The notes under the pieces were generated by a model. That model saw only the letters and a list, made by a program, of their open reading frames with translations, did not search any database and had not been told where the DNA came from. Below, piece after piece: positions 1 through 9,015 of a stretch of DNA of 64,000 bases. How positions within the stretch are numbered: the stretch's first letter is position 1; every line of letters starts with the position of its first letter. This DNA is from Gaiellasilicea sp963789355 (GTDB lineage: Bacteria; Actinomycetota; Thermoleophilia; Gaiellales; Gaiellaceae), in contig CAWBKK010000004.1 of NCBI GenBank assembly GCA_963789355.1, positions 62,001 to 126,000 on the forward strand, written 5' to 3'. The position numbers and the translations under genes are program-made.

Positions 1-64
1 GATCAGCGATCCGAGCGGCGAGGAGGAATCTCACGCTCGGGCAGCTCGTTCGGTTCCAGTAGAC

Positions 65-1009
65 ATGGCTGCCCCCGCTCCCTGGAAGCTCCTGATCGCG
101 CTCTGGACCGTCTATCTCGTCTGGGGCTCGACCTACCTCGCGATCAAGCTGTCGGTCGAGAGCCTGCCCGCCTTCCTCTCGGCCGGGTCGCGCTTCCTCC
201 TTGCGGGGGCGCTGCTGGCGCTGATCCTGACGCTGACCGGCCGCAGCATCCGAGTGACCCGGGGAGAGCTCGCAGCCTCGGCGCTGCTCGGGCTTGCGCT
301 GCTGGCGCTCGGCGTCGGCCTCGTCACCCTCGCCGAGACGCGGATCGACTCGAGCATTGCGGCGATGATCGCCGGCACGGTGCCGCTGCAGGTGATCCTC
401 CTGCGCGCGCTCGCGCGCGAGCGGATCGCGCTCGCAACCAGGCTCAGCGTGCTCGTCGGCCTCGCCGGGCTGGCGCTCGTCGTGATCCCAGGCGGCCAGG
501 GCGCGTCGAGCGCCATCGGCCTCGCGATCGCGCTCGCCGCGACCGTCTCCTGGTCGCTCGGCTCCTTCTTCGCGCACCGGCTCCCGCTGCCGCACGACGG
601 CTTCGTTGCCGCAACCTGGGAGATGGTGAGCGCCGGCGTCCTCCTGCTCGTGCTCGGGCTCGCGACCGGGGAGCCCTGGACGATGGACGCTGCCGGGTTC
701 ACGCTCGAGTCGATCGCGGCCTGGCTCTATCTGGCCGTCTTCGGCTCGCTGATCGGCTTCACCGCCTACGCGTGGCTGCTGCGGAACGCCCCGATCTCGA
801 AGGTCGTCACGCACCAGTACGTCAATCCGCTCGTCGCGATCCTGCTCGGTGCGCTCGTCCTCGACGAAAAGCTGACGCTGGCCATCGGCGCTGGCGCCGC
901 GCTGATCGTCGGCTCGGTCTTCGTCGCCGTCCGCTCGGAGGGAGGCTCGAAACCCCCGGCCGCCGTCGAGCCGCTTGCGGCGCCGTCCGACGCCCGCAGC
1001 GCGGCGTAA
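65..1009 (+). CDS. EamA/DMT-superfamily transporter (YedA-like)
   Basis: A 314-residue inner-membrane protein of about ten hydrophobic helices in two EamA halves (roughly residues 10-140 and 150-290). The N-terminal motif VWGSTYLAIK and the C-terminal 'VNPLVAILLGALVLDEKL' are typical of drug/metabolite exporters of the YedA/RhaT type. The substrate cannot be read from the sequence; export of amino acids or metabolites is the family norm. The tail after about residue 290 is Pro/Ala/Ser-rich and probably cytoplasmic. No clear Shine-Dalgarno precedes the ATG. Two further DMT genes lie at 16.3-18.1 kb. Confidence 0.88.
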   Translation: MAAPAPWKLLIALWTVYLVWGSTYLAIKLSVESLPAFLSAGSRFLLAGALLALILTLTGRSIRVTRGELAASALLGLALLALGVGLVTLAETRIDSSIAAMIAGTVPLQVILLRALARERIALATRLSVLVGLAGLALVVIPGGQGASSAIGLAIALAATVSWSLGSFFAHRLPLPHDGFVAATWEMVSAGVLLLVLGLATGEPWTMDAAGFTLESIAAWLYLAVFGSLIGFTAYAWLLRNAPISKVVTHQYVNPLVAILLGALVLDEKLTLAIGAGAALIVGSVFVAVRSEGGSKPPAAVEPLAAPSDARSAA

Positions 1010-1053
1010 CGTTCGCCGTCAGCCATGGTTCGAGTCCGCGAGCGACATGGGAG

Positions 1054-2544
1054 TCATGGCGATCCGAACCAGGTAGTCAGCGCATCGCGCAATCCGGTCT
1101 CTGTGCCGTCTCCCACCCAGGCGACGTAGCCATCGGGTCTGATCAGCACGGCAGCGGGGGCTGCCACCTGGCCCAGAGCCGGAAGCTCCCACGTCCCTGT
1201 GTACCGGGCCTGGATCGACTGAACGCGGCCGGCCCAGGGAGTGACGTCGAGGCCGCCGGGTTCGCCGAAGTCGAGCAACACGGGCCGTGCCCGGTGCAGG
1301 AGGGTGAAGACGCGCAGCGGGCCGTCGGCGGTGACCAGGTCGAGATCGGGCATGCGGCGTCCGAGCAGCGGGTGACCTGCGCCGAGGTCGTAATGAATGT
1401 CCAGGCCGAACATCATCGCAGCGAAGCGTCGACGAGCCTCCTCCGCCTCGAGCAGTTCGGCAATGGTGTCGCGCAGGGCCGCCGTGCGTTCGTCCTGACG
1501 GCGGAGGGCGACGTGGGCCATCGTGGTTCGCAGAACGCGGGCAGCAACCGGGTGACGCTCGGCGTGGTAGGTGTCCAGAAGGCTTTCCGGCGAGATCCGG
1601 TCGACCACCTGGGCCAGCTTCCAGCCCAGGTTCACCGCATCCTGCACGCCGATCTGGAGGCCCTGGGCACCATCCGGGGAATGGACGTGTGCGGCGTCGC
1701 CGGCGAGGAGGACCCGTCCCTCGCGATAGGCCGCGGCCTGCCGGGTCATATCGGTGAACCTGGAGATCCACGTGGGACTGTGGATCCCGTAGTCGGTCCC
1801 GTAGACGGCGATGAGCGCCTCGCTGAGATCGCGCAGCGAGGGTTCGCTTGCGGAGTTGACCTGCCGTTCGGTCACCATCACCCGAACCGGCCCGCTCTCG
1901 GCGTAGACAACCTCGCCGTCTCGGATCTCGTACTCGACCCTGCCGAGTCCATGGATGCCGATGGCATCCTGGCGGGTGCCCCATTCCGGCTCCTCGGCCA
2001 GCTCGACCTCGGCGATCAGGCTGCTCGACGTCGGATCCCACCCCGGGAACTCGATGCCGGCCGCCTTCCGGATCAGACTGCGTCCGCCGTCGCACCCGGC
2101 GAGATACTCCGCCCGCAGCGACAGGCCGTCGGACAGCTCGACGTCGACGCCGGTTTCGTCCTGCGCGAAGCCCGTCACGTCGCGTCCGCGATAGATCGTC
2201 ACCTTCAGTTCGTCGACCCAGCCGGCCAGGATGCGCTCGATGTGGTTCTGCCAGAGCCCGAGCGAGTAGGGATGCCGGGTGGGAAAGTCGCTGATGTCGA
2301 GGGGCACCCCGGAGAACTGCCCGACCTGAACCACCTGTCCCTCCGAGAGGAACCGATCGGCGATTCCGCGCTGATCGAAGACCTCGATCGTGCGTGAGTG
2401 CAGACCGCCGGCGCGCGAGCCGGGGAGGTCCTGGCTGGAGCGCCGCTCGACGATGGCGACGTTCACCCCCGCCAACGCCAGCTCGCCGGCCAGCATCAGC
2501 CCCGTCGGGCCGCCGCCGGCTACCACCACCGCATGTTCGGCCAT
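1054..2544 (-). CDS. FAD-dependent aromatic monooxygenase (PheA/TfdB type)
   Basis: A 496-residue class A flavoprotein hydroxylase. Visible motifs are the dinucleotide fold 'GGGPTGLMLA' near residue 10, the DG motif 'CDGGRSLIRKAAG' near residue 150, and the FAD ribityl-binding 'LLAGDAAHVHSPDGAQGLQ' near residue 275. A C-terminal thioredoxin-like domain (about 390-496, 'VLIRPDGYVAWVGDG') matches phenol and polyketide hydroxylases. It would hydroxylate an aromatic substrate using NAD(P)H and O2; the substrate is unknown. No aromatic catabolic or polyketide genes adjoin it. A glutathione transferase is next upstream on the same strand, 31 bases away. Confidence 0.88.
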   Translation of the reverse strand: MAEHAVVVAGGGPTGLMLAGELALAGVNVAIVERRSSQDLPGSRAGGLHSRTIEVFDQRGIADRFLSEGQVVQVGQFSGVPLDISDFPTRHPYSLGLWQNHIERILAGWVDELKVTIYRGRDVTGFAQDETGVDVELSDGLSLRAEYLAGCDGGRSLIRKAAGIEFPGWDPTSSSLIAEVELAEEPEWGTRQDAIGIHGLGRVEYEIRDGEVVYAESGPVRVMVTERQVNSASEPSLRDLSEALIAVYGTDYGIHSPTWISRFTDMTRQAAAYREGRVLLAGDAAHVHSPDGAQGLQIGVQDAVNLGWKLAQVVDRISPESLLDTYHAERHPVAARVLRTTMAHVALRRQDERTAALRDTIAELLEAEEARRRFAAMMFGLDIHYDLGAGHPLLGRRMPDLDLVTADGPLRVFTLLHRARPVLLDFGEPGGLDVTPWAGRVQSIQARYTGTWELPALGQVAAPAAVLIRPDGYVAWVGDGTETGLRDALTTWFGSP

Positions 2545-2575
2545 ACTGCACCCCCGATCCTCGTAGCTTCTGTTG

Positions 2576-3217
2576 TTAGCCGTGCGCCGAGCGGCCGCCG
2601 GCGCCGGCGTTGCCGGGATAGGGCTGCAGGTCGTTCATGAAGCCCGGCGTCGTCTCGACGCGGCGCAGCCAGGAATCGACGGCGGGGAGCTCGTCGAGCG
2701 CGAGCCCGAGCTCCGGCGCGACGTGCGTGTAGGCGTAGAGGCAGGTGTCGGCGACGCCGTAGCGGTCGCCGAGCAGGAACGGCGTCTGGGCGAGCTGCCG
2801 CTCCAGCACCTCGAGCGCGCTCCGGCCCATGCTGCGCCAGCGCTCGAGCAAGGCCTCGTGGCCGGCGGCGCGACCGGTGAGGAGCCAGAAGCGGCCGGTG
2901 CCGATGTTCGGCTCGAGCAGGTTCTGCTCGAAGAAGAGCCAGGCCGTTGCGCGCGCCCGCTCGACCGGATCCTCGGGCAGCATCGGTGTGCCCCCGGCGA
3001 GGTAGAGCAGGATCGCTCCCGACTCGGGCAGGTGCTCGCCGGAGTCGAGCTCCAGGACGGGCGTCCGGCCGGCCGGGTTCCGCCGCAGATGCTCGGGCGT
3101 CTGCGCGTCACCGGCGAAGATGTCGACCGTGACGAGCTCGAGCTTCAGCCCGAGCTGGGCCGCGAGCAGCCGCACCTTGTAGCAATTGGCGGACACTGGC
3201 GAGTCGTAGAGCTTCAC
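2576..3217 (-). CDS. Glutathione S-transferase family protein
   Basis: A 213-residue GST. The N-terminal thioredoxin fold runs from about 1 to 78 ('MKLYDSPVSANCYKVRLLA', then 'NPAGRTPVLELDSG' with the cis-Pro before the sheet, and 'LPESGAILLYLA' binding the gamma-glutamyl end). An all-helical C-terminal domain follows ('FLLGDRYGVADTCLYAY'). GSTs of this form are common in proteobacteria and less usual in actinobacteria, which mostly lack glutathione, so another thiol cofactor is possible. Only one base separates it from the stop of the CBS gene upstream, which suggests one transcript with sulfur amino-acid metabolism. Confidence 0.88.
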   Translation of the reverse strand: MKLYDSPVSANCYKVRLLAAQLGLKLELVTVDIFAGDAQTPEHLRRNPAGRTPVLELDSGEHLPESGAILLYLAGGTPMLPEDPVERARATAWLFFEQNLLEPNIGTGRFWLLTGRAAGHEALLERWRSMGRSALEVLERQLAQTPFLLGDRYGVADTCLYAYTHVAPELGLALDELPAVDSWLRRVETTPGFMNDLQPYPGNAGAGGRSAHG

Positions 3218-3218
3218 G

Positions 3219-4623
3219 CTAGGTGCCGTTGACCTGCGAGCGCTGGTGCGCCAGGTACTCGAGCAGATCGGAACGCGTGAGGATCGCTGCCGGGCGTCCC
3301 GCGGCGGCGACGACCACCGCCGCGCTCGGGCCGGAGAGGTCGGCGAAGACCTGGTCGAGCGAGTCGCCGACGTCGACGGCGGCGAGCGGCGGCTGCATCA
3401 TCACGGCGACGTCCTCGTTCATCGCGTCCGGGTTCTTGAAGACGCGGTCGAGCACGCCGCGCTCCTGCAGCGAGCCGACGACGTCCGCGAGCGACTCGAC
3501 CGGCTCGCTCCGGACGACCGGAAGCTGCGAGATCGAGTAGCGCTGCATCAGGTCGATCGCGGCCCCGACCTTCGCGTGCGACTCGATCGTGACGAGATCC
3601 GGCACCTCGTGCTCCTCGCTGCGCTTGAACCGGAGCACCTGGTCGATCGTCGGCGCAGGCGCCTTCCGCTCGAGAAAGCCGTACTGGAGCATCCAGTTGT
3701 CGTCGTAGAACTTCGAGAGGTACGAGCGCCCGGAGTCGGGGAGGACGTCAGGATCCGTGCGTCCGGGCCGAAGTCCTTCGCCACCTCGAGCGCCGCCCAG
3801 ATCGTCGTCCCGGCGGAGCCGCCGGCGAGGATCCCCTCCTCGCGCGCGAGCCGCCGCGCGGTCACGAACGAGTCGCGGTCGGAGACGCGCACCCAGCGGT
3901 CGACGATGTCGCGCGACATCGTCTCGGGCCAGGTGTCCTTGCCGATCCCCTCGACGAGGTACGGGGTGCGTCTCCTCGGAGGTGTAGACGGAACCCTCGG
4001 GGTCGGCGCCGACGATCTGGATCGTCCGGGTTGCGCTCCTTCAGGTAGCGGCCCGCGCCCGAGATGGTGCCGCCGGTACCGACGGAGACGACGAGCGCGG
4101 CGATCTCGCCGCCCGTCTGCTCCCAGATCTCCGGCCCCGTCGTCTCGTAGTGCGCTTGCGGGTTGTTCATGTTCGAGTACTGGTCGGGCTTGAAGCCGCC
4201 CGGGATCTCCTCCGCGAGCCGGTCGGAGACGCTGTAGTAGCTCTCCGGCGAGTCGTGCTCGACCGCGGTCGGCGTGATCACGACCTCGGCCCCGTAGGCG
4301 CGGAGCATCGAGATCTTCTCCTGGCTCATCTTGTCGGGCATGACGAAGATGCAGCGGTAGCCGCGCGCGGCCGCCGCGATCGCGAGCCCGACGCCGGTGT
4401 TGCCGGAGGTCGGCTCGACGATCGTTCCGCCCGGCCGCAGCTTCCCCTCGCGCTCGGCGGCATCGATCATCGCCATCCCGATCCGGTCCTTGTTCGAGCC
4501 GCCGGGGTTCAGGTACTCGAGCTTCGCGAGCAGCATCGGCTCGACGTCGCGAGCGATCCGGTCGAGCCGGACGATCGGCGTTCCGCCGACGAGCTCGAGC
4601 AGCGTCGGGTAGTCGCGGGTCAT
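3219..4623 (-). CDS. cbs: Cystathionine beta-synthase, interrupted by three single-base frameshifts
   Basis: Reading across frames gives a full-length CBS of about 468 residues. The PLP domain has 'NPGGSNKDR' with the Schiff-base Lys, 'EPTSGNTGVG' binding the substrate carboxylate, and the phosphate loop 'GTGGTISG'. A linker leads to two C-terminal CBS domains ('VTIESHAKVGAAIDLMQ', 'ILTRSDLLEYL'). It would condense serine and homocysteine to cystathionine. The frame breaks near 4028 (extra base), 3965 (extra base) and 3753 (missing base). The protein sequence resumes perfectly after each one, and the total length is 3n+1 as expected. That favours sequencing error over decay. Confidence 0.85.
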
Positions 4624-4656
4624 TTGCGCGGGAGCCTACGCAAATAGAGTGCGCTC

Positions 4657-5109
4657 ATGGACGAACCGGGCGACGGCTGGCACCACATCCGCCTGTCCGA
4701 CTTCGGGTTGACGTTCGCCTATCCGCCGCGCACGCCGAGCGACCAGGCAGTGGAGTTCGACGACGTACGCCTTCACGCCCAGTCCACGGACGGCGAGGAG
4801 GTGTACTTCGAGCTGTCGCGGCACCTGGACGTGACCGCTCGGGCGCGGTACGAGCGAGAGCGGGACTTCGTCTCGAGCCGCTACGGCGCGGACGTCACGC
4901 CGCTGACGCCGACGACGCTGACGTCATTGGCCGCGCACGAGTTCGGAGTGAGCTGGGGCGAGACCCAGCGCCGGTTCGTCCTCGTCGAGCGCGGCCGGTG
5001 GCTCTACCGGTTCGTCTACGACCCCAGGTCTCCGCTCAATGTCGCTGTGCTGCAGTCGATCCGGATCGACCGGTCAGACGAGCTGCCAGAACGCGCCGCG
5101 AAGCTCTAG
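4657..5109 (+). CDS. Hypothetical protein, 150 aa
   Basis: A soluble protein without signal peptide or membrane segment. It has a beta-rich pattern: 'IRLSDFGLTFAYPPR', 'VYFELSRHLDV', 'RWLYRFVYDP'. The middle is acidic and charged. No family is recognised; the shape resembles small lipid- or ligand-binding barrels (PsbP/DUF1795-like), but this is a guess. It is divergent from cbs with a 33-base gap, and its end overlaps the last codons of the convergent MerB-like gene (5074-5109). Confidence 0.6.
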   Translation: MDEPGDGWHHIRLSDFGLTFAYPPRTPSDQAVEFDDVRLHAQSTDGEEVYFELSRHLDVTARARYERERDFVSSRYGADVTPLTPTTLTSLAAHEFGVSWGETQRRFVLVERGRWLYRFVYDPRSPLNVAVLQSIRIDRSDELPERAAKL

Positions 5110-5743
5110 CTCGTCCAGGATCGCCTGTGACTCGGCGGGGGCGCGCGGCCGCCAGTCGGCGTCGAGTCGCGTCCACCACCAACGCTGCGCCAGCTCGTTC
5201 AGCGTCGCCGCGCTCATGCTTGCGCCCGGTGCCCGACCGATCGCCCCGAGCCAGCGTGCCAGGTGCTCCTCCGACCGGAGGAAGACCATCGTGCTTCAGG
5301 TGAAGGCGATGTCGTCCCACCAGTGCCGCGCGGGGACGACGAAGTGGACGAGCAGGTCGGCGCCGCGGACGAGCTCGCCGTCGCGCACCTCGAGCTCGGA
5401 GTGGCTCGGAGCAGTCCGGGCACTCCGAGCGGATCGTCCCGTCGGTGTGCAGGGCGGCAGGGATTCCGAGCGCGTCCCAGGCGCAGTTCGCGAACCACGA
5501 GCGCCCGCCGGCCTCGACCCGGTGGGGTGTCTCGACGGCCGAGAACGGGTTCAGCATCCGGATCTCGGTCGTGCCCGGATGGAGGACGAGTGCGTGCCCG
5601 TCGTGGAGGCGCCGATAGCCCTCGGCGACCTCGCTTTCGCCCAGGCCGAGGGCGGCGGCGGTCTCCCCGGGTGTGCGTGCGCGTGCGTCCGCGACAAAGG
5701 AGGCGTAGAGGTGGGTGCGAATACGCAGGTCGAGCTCGTCCAC
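5074..5743 (-). CDS. MerB-like (alkylmercury lyase family) selenoprotein; in-frame UGA at 5296-5298, one frameshift
   Basis: About 222 residues once a single extra base near 5398-5399 is removed and the TGA at 5298-5296 is read as Sec. An N-terminal winged-helix segment (about 1-65) precedes the MerB core. 'WFANCAWDALGIP' carries the Cys-x-x-Asp that matches Cys96/Asp99 of characterised MerB. The reading then runs through 'HWWDDIAFT-U-STMVFLRSEEH', where U falls in the region of catalytic Cys159. The C-terminus (WWWTRL...DWRPR) continues in frame to a TAG stop. The GTG at 5743 follows a GAGGGGGG ribosome site. Organomercurial lyases split C-Hg bonds; homologues outside mer operons have unknown roles, and no merA, merR or merT is nearby. 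A strong hairpin with a GGUC loop follows the UGA. Alternative: the TGA is an error for TGC or TGT. Confidence 0.78.
5266..5283 (-). promoter_or_regulatory. Bacterial SECIS element of the MerB-like gene
   Basis: On the minus strand the RNA reads UUCCUCC-GGUC-GGAGGAG: six Watson-Crick pairs, one G-U pair, and a GGUC apical loop. The loop starts 19 bases after the UGA (5298-5296). The GGUC loop is the SelB-binding loop known from E. coli fdhF, and the spacing is within the usual range for bacterial SECIS. It lies inside the coding region, as bacterial SECIS do. Confidence 0.75.
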
Positions 5744-5773
5744 CCGGCGAGTATCCCCCCTCAAGGAGACAGG

Positions 5774-5968
5774 ATGAATCTCGGTCTACGCACAATTCTG
5801 CTGCTCGTCGCGGTTGTGTTCTTCGTCATCGCCGTGTTCTCGGACACGCGCTGGCCGGACATGATCGCTATCGGCCTGGCCGCCTTCGCCGCCGCGTTCC
5901 TCAGCGAGGCGCTCGGCTACGCCGATCGGACGTTCAACAGCACCCGCGACAACAACCCGAACACGTAG
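5774..5968 (+). CDS. Small membrane protein, 64 aa
   Basis: A strong ribosome site (AAGGAGA) precedes the ATG at 5774. Two hydrophobic segments (about residues 6-21 and 29-46) are followed by a short hydrophilic tail ending 'TRDNNPNT'. No family or function is recognised. It is divergent from the MerB-like gene and converges on purH, 2 bases before the purH stop. Confidence 0.65.
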   Translation: MNLGLRTILLLVAVVFFVIAVFSDTRWPDMIAIGLAAFAAAFLSEALGYADRTFNSTRDNNPNT

Positions 5969-5970
5969 AT

Positions 5971-7484
5971 CTAGTGTCGAAAATGCCGGCGCCCGGTGAA
6001 GACCATCGTGGCGCCGGCGGCTTCGACCGCGTCGATCACGTCGATGTCGCGCTTGGAGCCGCCGGGCTGGATGAAGGAGTCCACGCCGGCGTCGAGAGCG
6101 AGCCGAGGACCGTCGGGGAAGGGGAAGAACGCGTCGGAGGCGAGTGAGGCGCCCGTCAGCGAGTGCCCGTGCTCGTGGGCCTTCTCGATCGCGATCCGGA
6201 CCGAGTCGACTCGGCTCATCTGACCCGCGCCGATCCCGATCGTCTGCAGGTCCTTGGCGATCACGATCGCGTTCGAGGCAACGTGCTTGCAGACGCGCGC
6301 GGCGAAGAGCAGGTCGCCCCACTGCGCCTCGGTCGGCTCGCCGGTCGCGACCTCCATGCCCTCGCGGTCCTCGACGTCCGCGTCGCGATCCTGGACGAGG
6401 AGGCCGCCGAGGACGCGTTTGTAGTCCCGCTCCCACGCCTCCGGGGTGCGGCGCTCGGTGTCGTTGAGGATGCGGATCGACTGCTTGCGGATCAGCGCCT
6501 CGAGCGCGACCTCGTCGTAGCCGGGCGCGAACAGGACTTCGACGAACTGCTCCGCCAGCCGCTCGCCGAGGGCGGCGCTGACGGCCCGGTTGAGGACGAC
6601 GACGCCGCCGTAGGCGGAAAGCGGATCGGCGGCGAGCGCGACCTCGTAGGCCTCCTCGATCGAGGCGCCGACGGCGACGCCGCACGGGTTCGCGTGCTTG
6701 ACGATCACGCATGCCGGCAGCGCGAACTCGCCCACGAGCATCCGCGCTGCGTTCAGGTCGTTGAGGTTGTTGAACGAGAGCTCGCGGCCGTGCAGCTGGT
6801 CGACGCGCGCCAGCAGGTGCGTCCGGACGCCGCGCTCGGCGTAGTAGGCGGCGCTCTGGTGCGGGTTCTCGCCGTAGGCGAGGTCGAGGTGCTTCTCGAA
6901 GACGGGCGTGAAGACCGGGGAAACGACTCGCGCCCGGCGAACCAGGACGCGATCGCGGACTCGTAGGCGGCGGAGGTGGCGAAGGCGGTCGCGGCGAGGC
7001 GCCGGCGCGTGTCCAGCGAGAGCTCGCCCGACTCGCGCAGCTCCTCGAGCACCATCCCGTAGTCGGCCGGACGGCAGACCGGCGCGACGTGCGCGAAGTT
7101 CTTCGCGGCGCCGCGAAGCATCGACGGGCCGCCGATGTCGATCATCTCGACCGCCTCCTCCTCGCGGACGCCGTGCTCCCGCGCGACCTGCTCGAACGGG
7201 TACAGGTTGACGCAGACGAGGTCGAACGACTCGATCCCCTGCTCCTCGAGCGCCGCGAGATCGGACTCGACCTCGCGGCGGGCGAGGATCCCGGCGTGGA
7301 TGTTCGGGTGCAGCGTCTTGACGCGGCCGCCGAGCATCTCCGGGAAGTCGGTCACGTCCTCGACCTTGGTCACGTTCAGGCCGAGCTCCTTGATCGCGTC
7401 GGCGGTGCCGCCGCTCGCGACGAGCTCCCAGCCGAGCTCGAAGAGGCCCTTCGCGAGCGTGTCCAGCCCCGTCTTGTCCCACAC
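5971..7484 (-). CDS. purH: Bifunctional AICAR transformylase/IMP cyclohydrolase, one frameshift
   Basis: Catalyses the last two steps of IMP synthesis. The N-terminal MGS-like cyclohydrolase domain ('VWDKTGLDTLAKGL', 'GRVKTLHPNIHAGIL', 'VNLYPFEQ') is followed by the transformylase domain ('YGENPHQSAAYY', 'ELSFNNLNDLNAA', 'CVIVKHANPCGVA', 'FFPFPDGPRLALDAGV', 'IQPGGSKRD'). The frame breaks near 6917-6920, where a C run on the coding strand appears one base short. Restoring it joins 'GRESF' to 'PPVFTPVF' seamlessly, so this looks like a homopolymer sequencing error. The GTG at 7484 is chosen; homologous 'RALIS' residues lie upstream in frame without a normal start codon. It lies downstream of purN in the purM-purN-purH operon. 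Confidence 0.93.
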
Positions 7485-7489
7485 CGAGA

Positions 7490-8023
7490 TCAGCGCACGC
7501 AGAGCTCTCTCACCACCTCGGGAAGCAGCCGGTGCTCGACCGCCTGGATCCGCTCCGTCAGCGTCTCGCGCGGCTGGACGGCAACGGGCTCCTGGCGGAT
7601 CACGAGCCCGGTGTCGAGTCCCTCGTCGACGAGATGAACGGTCACGCCCGTCGTCTCGACTCCGGCGGCGAGCGCGTCGTCGATCGCCCGCGCGCCCGGA
7701 AACGCGGGCAGCAGCGAGGGATGGACGTTGACGATTCGCTCGGGAAAGCGCTCGAGGAAGGGCCGCGTGAGCAGGTGCATGTAGCCGGCGCAGACGACCA
7801 CGCGAACGCCCTGCTCCTGCAGCCAGTTCGCCATCGTCGCGTCGCGCTGAGGGCGGTCGGCGTACTCCTCGAGCTCGAAGGCGGCGGCGGGAAGCTCGGC
7901 CGCCTCGGCCCGCTCGAGCGCGCGGACGCCGGGACGGCTGCTGGCGACGGCGCAGACGGGGAGCCCGGCGTCGAGCAGCGCCTGGAGATTTGTGCCCTCG
8001 CCGCTCACCAGGACGCCGATCAT
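7490..8023 (-). CDS. purN: Phosphoribosylglycinamide formyltransferase
   Basis: The folate-dependent GAR transformylase of the third purine step, 177 residues. Visible motifs are the N-terminal 'IGVLVSGEGTNLQALLDA', the 'VVCAGYMHLLTRPFL' segment, the catalytic 'NVHPSLLPAFPG' with Asn and His, and 'TGVTVHLVDEGLDTG' with the catalytic Asp. The ATG at 8023 overlaps the purM stop by four bases (ATGA), so translation is coupled. The enzyme is slightly shorter than the E. coli protein (212 residues). Confidence 0.94.
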   Translation of the reverse strand: MIGVLVSGEGTNLQALLDAGLPVCAVASSRPGVRALERAEAAELPAAAFELEEYADRPQRDATMANWLQEQGVRVVVCAGYMHLLTRPFLERFPERIVNVHPSLLPAFPGARAIDDALAAGVETTGVTVHLVDEGLDTGLVIRQEPVAVQPRETLTERIQAVEHRLLPEVVRELCVR

Positions 8024-8919
8024 GCCGCGACCACTCGTCCGATCACGAGGTCGTCGCCCGGCTCGGCGAGGACGGCGCAGTAGCCGATCCCGAGATTGAA
8101 GACCCGGCGAGCCTCGTCTTCCTCGACGTGGCGGGCGAGCCACTCGAACACGGGCGGCCGCTCCCAGGCGTCCCAGTCGAGCTCGGCGCGAAGGCCGTCC
8201 GGGAGCACGCGGCTCAGGTTGCCCTCGATCCCGCCGCCGGTCACGTGCGCGAACGCGTGGGCGCGGTCGCGCAGCCGCCGGACGTCGTCCAGGTAGAGCC
8301 GGGTCGGCGCGAGCAGGTCGGGGCCGTCGTAATCCTCGACTTCGAGCACGGCGCGGATGAGCGTGAATCCGTTGGCGTGGACGCCCGCGGAGGGCAGCCC
8401 GACGATCGTGTCGCCCTCCCCGACGGCAGACCCGTCGATGACACGGTCGCGCTCGACGATGCCGACGCACGTGGCGGCGAAGTCGAGCTCGCCGTCGTGG
8501 TAGACGCCCGGCAGCTCGGCCGTCTCGCCGCCGATCAGCGCAACCCCCGCGGCCCGGCAGACCTCGGCGGCGCCTTCGACCAGCTCGGCGACCTGCTCGA
8601 GGTCGAGGTGGCTCGCGGCGACGTAGTCGAGCAGGATCAGCGGGTCGGCCCCGCACGTGATCACGTCGTTGATGCAGTGCGCAGCCATGTCCGCGCCGCA
8701 CGCACGCAGGGCGCCGCGCCGGCGGGCGACGACGGGCTTCGTCCCGATCGAGTCGGTCGAGGCGGCGAGCAGGCGACGGTCGTCCAGCGGGTGGAGCCCG
8801 GCGAACGCGCCGAACCCACGCGCACCAGTCGACTCGACTGCGGCGCGCAGCCGCTCGACGATCCCCTCCGCCGTGGCGAGCGAGACGCCTGCGGCGGCGT
8901 ACGTCCGTTCGTCGCTCAC
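8020..8919 (-). CDS. purM: Phosphoribosylformylglycinamidine cyclo-ligase (AIR synthase)
   Basis: 299 residues. It makes AIR from FGAM and ATP. Recognised by the N-terminal 'TYAAAGVSLATAEG', the ATP/metal segment 'STDSIGTKP', 'HCINDVITCGADPL', 'GVALIGGETAELPGVY', 'GLPSAGVHANGFTLIR' and 'HVTGGGIEGNLSRVLP'. It is shorter than typical PurM (about 340 residues), with an abbreviated C-terminal subdomain. It is the first gene of purM-purN-purH; a 96-base gap separates it from the VOC gene upstream. Confidence 0.94.
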   Translation of the reverse strand: MSDERTYAAAGVSLATAEGIVERLRAAVESTGARGFGAFAGLHPLDDRRLLAASTDSIGTKPVVARRRGALRACGADMAAHCINDVITCGADPLILLDYVAASHLDLEQVAELVEGAAEVCRAAGVALIGGETAELPGVYHDGELDFAATCVGIVERDRVIDGSAVGEGDTIVGLPSAGVHANGFTLIRAVLEVEDYDGPDLLAPTRLYLDDVRRLRDRAHAFAHVTGGGIEGNLSRVLPDGLRAELDWDAWERPPVFEWLARHVEEDEARRVFNLGIGYCAVLAEPGDDLVIGRVVAA

Positions 8920-8976
8920 GCTCCGAGTCTACGAGGTGCCCCGGAAGGCCGCCCGCGGCGCGTAACCCGAGTCACG

Positions 8977-9000
8977 CGTCTCTGACTCGACTCGGAGACG
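8977..9000. terminator. Possible weak hairpin between VOC gene and purM
   Basis: CGTCTC and GAGACG form a six-base stem around a 12-base loop just after the VOC gene stop. There is no T tract, and an alternative GACTC/GAGTC pairing overlaps it. The rest of the 96-base gap shows nothing recognisable. Confidence 0.25.
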
Positions 9001-9015
9001 AGTCTAGACGGGTGC

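Noticed and set aside
1019..2551. Very long open frames on other frames and strands overlapping the monooxygenase (also at 772-2397)
   Set aside because: Arg/Pro/Gly-rich low-complexity translations with no family likeness; typical shadow frames of GC-rich genes.
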